A DNA stretch of 25,711 nucleotides from a virus. Below are positions 22,971 to 25,711 of this stretch, one piece after another. Under the pieces are notes generated by a model. That model was not told the DNA's origin and ran no database searches. It worked only from the letters and a program-made list of their open reading frames with translations. Location: positions 1 through 25,711 of IMG/VR virus record IMGVR_UViG_3300008114_003566, one strand, 5' to 3'. Positions within the stretch are counted from its first letter, which is position 1; every line of letters starts with the position of its first letter. A program made the translations under genes and the position numbers.

Positions 22971-24335
22971 TCAATAAGTTTTATTTAAAATTAATGAATT
23001 TAAAAGATTTTCTTGTGTTAAGTTTTTGTTTAAAAGAGCTTGGTAGATTCTTTCATCTATGCAATTTTTTGCAATTAAATGATTAATTTTTACAGATTTT
23101 GTTTGTCCTTGTCTATGTAGTCTAGCGTTGAATTGCAAGTAATGTTCAAGGTTCCAAGTCATACCAAACCAAATTATTGTAGATCCTCCATTTTGTAAAT
23201 TCAAACCCATTCCAGAAGATGCAGGATGACATAAAAGTAATTTTATTTTTTTTTTATTCCATTGTTCTACAATTGTAGAAATATTATCTGAACATAAGAT
23301 TTTAGCGTCTGGAAATCTTTTTTTTAATCTTATTAAGTCACTTTTAAAATTGTAAGCAACTAAGATATTTTCATTTTTATTATTTTCAATAATATCTTCT
23401 AAGGCATCTAATTTAGAATTATTTAACTCAATTATATTTTTGTTTTCATCGTAAATAGCGCCATTACAAAATTGCAGAAGTTTATTACATAAAACTGCTT
23501 GTGTTTGAGCAACTACAGTATCATTTTTCAATTCTAATATAAAATCTTTCTCTAGTTCTTTATATTGTTTTTCATTTTCTAGATCTACATAAGTAACTAA
23601 ATCAATTCTTTCTGGCAAAGAAATATAATCAGAGGCTTTCAAAGAAAAAGCTATATCTGAAATTTTATTAAATAAATCCTTTTCATTTTTAGGAAAACAA
23701 TCATAAAAGAAAAAAGATCCAGAAAACTTATTTGTCTGAGTTTTGTAATTAAAATTTTCAGAAATAAATTTACTCATTGATTTTTCAAGCCTTTGCCCTT
23801 TGTCCATCAAATAAATTTGCGCCCATATGTCCATCAGACCGTTCGGAGACGGTGTGCCTGTTAGTTCTACCAAATAATCGCTTTTGATCTTAGAAAGTGC
23901 TTTAAAACGCTTAGATTTGGCATTTTTAAAACTAGAAGCTTCATCAATGACAATCATATCGAAATTAGATATAATTTTTTTATTTAAAGACTGTAATAAA
24001 TCTGGGACCGTTTCTCTGTTTGTAATGTAAAGTTGAGTATCTTGTTTAAAAGCTTTATCTCTTTTTGGTTTTAACCCAGTACATATAGTATATGTAATAT
24101 CTTTAGTATGTTCCCATTTTGATAATTCATTATGCCAAACATTTTTAGCGACTTGAAGCGGAGCTATTATTAAAACTCTTTTAACTAGATTTTCTTTTAA
24201 AAGATCTGATATAGCAGTTAAACTAATTATAGTTTTACCGCATCCCATATCTAGATGCAAAGCACATTTTTTTATAGTTTTGATTTTACTGACTAAGTTT
24301 TTTTGATAATCATGTAAATCATCTTTTAATCTCAT
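22971..24335 (-). CDS. SNF2-family DNA helicase/translocase
   Basis: A 454-residue superfamily 2 ATPase. Motif I is MGCGKT at 30-35, motif II DEAS at 131-134, motif III LTGTPSPN at 158-165, motif V SSGMGLNLQ at 373-381 and motif VI QFNARLHRQGQ at 401-411. The 'Q' lead and 'HRxGQ' in motif VI are the SNF2/DEAD-like phage type. No nuclease or DNA-binding extra domain is visible. It begins immediately after the terminase small-subunit-like gene, as TAA-ATG, so the two are cotranslated. Such enzymes remodel DNA or DNA-protein complexes and occur in many phages; its exact role is open. Confidence 0.92.
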   Translation of the reverse strand: MRLKDDLHDYQKNLVSKIKTIKKCALHLDMGCGKTIISLTAISDLLKENLVKRVLIIAPLQVAKNVWHNELSKWEHTKDITYTICTGLKPKRDKAFKQDTQLYITNRETVPDLLQSLNKKIISNFDMIVIDEASSFKNAKSKRFKALSKIKSDYLVELTGTPSPNGLMDIWAQIYLMDKGQRLEKSMSKFISENFNYKTQTNKFSGSFFFYDCFPKNEKDLFNKISDIAFSLKASDYISLPERIDLVTYVDLENEKQYKELEKDFILELKNDTVVAQTQAVLCNKLLQFCNGAIYDENKNIIELNNSKLDALEDIIENNKNENILVAYNFKSDLIRLKKRFPDAKILCSDNISTIVEQWNKKKIKLLLCHPASSGMGLNLQNGGSTIIWFGMTWNLEHYLQFNARLHRQGQTKSVKINHLIAKNCIDERIYQALLNKNLTQENLLNSLILNKTY

Positions 24336-24806
24336 TTACTCTTCTTTGTTAAGATGTTCAAAATCTTTTTCAATTTGCTCTTTTGTTTTAGAAAAAGAGG
24401 GGTTTTGAAAAGTAATACTAATATTTGCTGGAGTATCAGATTGATTCTTTAATTTCGATAATTTTTCATCTATATATTTAGCTGCATCAAGTCTAAGTTT
24501 TTCTTGAAGACTATTTTTCATAATGTCTATTATTATTTTTATTGAATCAATAGCATATTTAGCTTTTGAAATATCTATAGCATCTTTTAGTTCTTTGTTT
24601 CTAGCTTTTAAACGTGAAAGAGTTTCATGACAAACCCCAACATATTGCTTTGCAATTTCTTTTTCTGAATATCCTTGAAGTACTAACTCACTTATTCCTA
24701 ATATTTTTTCTGATATTTCTTCTTCAGAAGAACCTAAAATTGATAAATTATTTAAATTAGTTGAATCGCTTTTTTTATCTTTTGATATTGTTTTTTTTTC
24801 TTTCAT
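24336..24806 (-). CDS. Terminase small subunit candidate
   Basis: A 156-residue protein with a helix-turn-helix-like region at 36-70 ('SELVLQGYSEKEIAKQYVGV' then 'CHETLSRLKARN'), a helical middle (70-120) and a tail with 'ANISITFQNPS'. The pattern HTH, then 'A...K...ID...I...I......kLR.DaakyidekL', then a short 'i.i.' tail is the layout of Sf6/P22-type terminase small subunits that bind the packaging site. It is 18 kb from the large subunit and on the opposite strand, which is unusual but not excluded. It could instead be another HTH DNA-binding protein. It overlaps the previous gene by 4 bases. Confidence 0.6.
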   Translation of the reverse strand: MKEKKTISKDKKSDSTNLNNLSILGSSEEEISEKILGISELVLQGYSEKEIAKQYVGVCHETLSRLKARNKELKDAIDISKAKYAIDSIKIIIDIMKNSLQEKLRLDAAKYIDEKLSKLKNQSDTPANISITFQNPSFSKTKEQIEKDFEHLNKEE

Positions 24807-25183
24807 AAAAAATAATTATATAGATCAAACTTTAAATTTGTAATTATGTCAAATAGTACAAAACCCAAAGTACATTGAAAAGCAATTAAAGAAAAATTAA
24901 TTTGTTTTATTTTGTTTTCTAGAGCCGAAGAAATTGTTTCAAGTAATTCTTCAGAATTAGAACTAAAAATAAATTTTTTATATTTAAAATTGCATTTGAT
25001 AGATTGTATACAAGAAATCAAACAATAAAATAATAAAAACTCAATTATAATTAAAGTTAAAATATCTTTTATATAAAAGTTAAAAGTTATTATGCAGATT
25101 AAATATATACAAAGTAAGGATAAGGATTTTTTATGTATTTCTTTAACATAAGAATTTAAAAATGTACTTTTAAACTTTTGCAT
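24803..25183 (-). CDS. Membrane protein with about three hydrophobic segments
   Basis: A 126-residue protein without a recognised family. Two adjacent hydrophobic segments lie at about 20-38 and 42-61, then a charged soluble stretch (62-95), and a third hydrophobic segment (98-118). Its start overlaps the end of the upstream gene by 14 bases and its end overlaps the terminase-like gene by 4. Size and three-helix layout would fit a class I holin, but the soluble middle is long and lysis genes are far away, so the function is open. Confidence 0.55.
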   Translation of the reverse strand: MQKFKSTFLNSYVKEIHKKSLSLLCIYLICIITFNFYIKDILTLIIIEFLLFYCLISCIQSIKCNFKYKKFIFSSNSEELLETISSALENKIKQINFSLIAFQCTLGFVLFDIITNLKFDLYNYFL

Positions 25184-25643
25184 TATTACCGACGTTAAAA
25201 TTTAAGTAAAAAGGAGAAAGATCATAATCGACAGACCCAGATAAAAAATTTTGTTTTTCTTTTATGAAAGAAAGGCAGGCAAAAGTTGCAAGCAGACTTT
25301 TAGTTCTAGCGTTTAAAATAGCAATTTTAGTAAGTTTATCAAATGGATAATCAGCTAAATGTATCCTAACATCCTTTTTGCCCTTTTGTTCTTTTATAAA
25401 ATCAAAACTTTCTAAAGAGGTCGGTTGAAATTTGTTATCGTTAACAATTACCTGTGAAAGAAAATTTAAAAGAACTAATCTTAACATTCCGCTTAAAGAA
25501 GAATTATATAAAACTGCTAATTGCTCTAAAGAACTTTCTGTAGATTCACAAACGCTAAAACTAACACAATGTAGTTTTTTCTTAATTAAATTAGGTTTTA
25601 AAAGCTCTTGTAAAACTTCTTTTCTTTTTACTTCGTTTATCAT
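25170..25643 (-). CDS. Possible tandem ribbon-helix-helix DNA-binding protein
   Basis: A 157-residue soluble protein. Two stretches each look like a ribbon-helix-helix unit. The first (about 25-66) has strand HCVSFSVCE, helix SSLEQLAVLYN and second helix 'SGMLRLVLLNFLSQV'. The second (91-130) has strand DVRIHLADYP, helix FDKLTKIAILN and then 'ARTKSLLATFACLSFIKEK'. Both show the 'strand, L..lA...., S..l......fl' RHH pattern. A monomer with two units would act like an RHH dimer, as a repressor or packaging-site binder. This rests on pattern alone. It shares ATGA with the end of the partial gene upstream. Confidence 0.5.
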   Translation of the reverse strand: MINEVKRKEVLQELLKPNLIKKKLHCVSFSVCESTESSLEQLAVLYNSSLSGMLRLVLLNFLSQVIVNDNKFQPTSLESFDFIKEQKGKKDVRIHLADYPFDKLTKIAILNARTKSLLATFACLSFIKEKQNFLSGSVDYDLSPFYLNFNVGNNAKV

Positions 25644-25711
25644 TTTAAACCATTTACTAATTCTTTTATTTTATCTGTTGTCATTAGCTTAATATATTTG
25701 TTATATATATA
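25640..25711 (-). CDS. C-terminal end of a gene running off the window
   Basis: On the - strand the frame is open from base 25711 to a TGA at 25642-25640, and this TGA overlaps the ATG of the next gene as ATGA, the spacing used throughout this operon. The visible 23 residues end in MTTDKIKELVNGLK. An ATG at 25682 would give only a 14-residue peptide, so a gene continuing upstream is more likely. Nothing can be said about function. Confidence 0.4.
   Translation of the reverse strand, partial: YIYNKYIKLMTTDKIKELVNGLK

Noticed and set aside
25432-25692. + strand open frame at the window end
   Set aside because: Antisense to the possible ribbon-helix-helix gene; no start context or recognisable sequence.
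1-25711. tRNA genes, CRISPR arrays, insertion sequences, integrase or attachment sites
   Set aside because: No cloverleaf-like element, spaced direct repeats, transposase or recombinase was seen on either strand.

Overview
The window is a gene-dense, very AT-rich piece of a tailed phage (or prophage) genome with a contractile tail. It carries a myovirus-type sheath, tube and baseplate, head genes, a large terminase subunit and a lysis cassette. No ribosomal, tRNA or housekeeping genes are visible. Lipoprotein o-spanins overlapping an i-spanin imply a Gram-negative host. The base composition suggests an AT-rich host, but the sequence does not identify it. No integrase or repressor is visible, so lifestyle cannot be decided.

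Layout. Bases 1-6152 (+ strand) form a head operon: an o-spanin-like lipoprotein, an SPP1 gp7/Mu gpF-type minor head protein, a DUF2213-type prohead protease/scaffold, a decoration-like protein, a DUF2184-type major capsid protein, two connector/neck proteins and the large terminase. The portal is not seen and presumably lies before base 1. Everything from 25711 down to 6149 is on the - strand, and the two blocks converge on a shared TTAA that gives both last genes their stop. In transcription order the - strand encodes: the end of a truncated gene, a possible tandem ribbon-helix-helix protein, a membrane protein, a candidate small terminase subunit, an SNF2-type helicase, an alpha-helical-repeat-like protein, a cluster of small membrane proteins, and a 12-helix MFS transporter. 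These are followed by neck proteins, sheath, tube, a chaperone-position gene, a short tape measure, a baseplate set resembling the simple Pam3-type baseplate (Dit-like, plug, hub, spike, gp25-like, J-like, DUF2612-like), fibre genes, endolysin, i-spanin and o-spanin.

Nearly all - strand genes abut or overlap by a few bases (ATGA, TAATG, TGATG), so they probably form one or two translationally coupled operons. The virion module is conventional. The unusual parts are: (i) a complete MFS transporter between membrane-protein genes and the first neck gene, coupled on both sides; (ii) a second o-spanin-like lipoprotein in the head operon that resembles the one in the lysis cassette; (iii) a 21-bp tandem repeat read in two frames by the overlapping spanin genes; (iv) a T TTA AAA heptamer at the chaperone/tape-measure junction that could fuse the two in frame; and (v) a block of unrecognised membrane proteins at 20333-21974.
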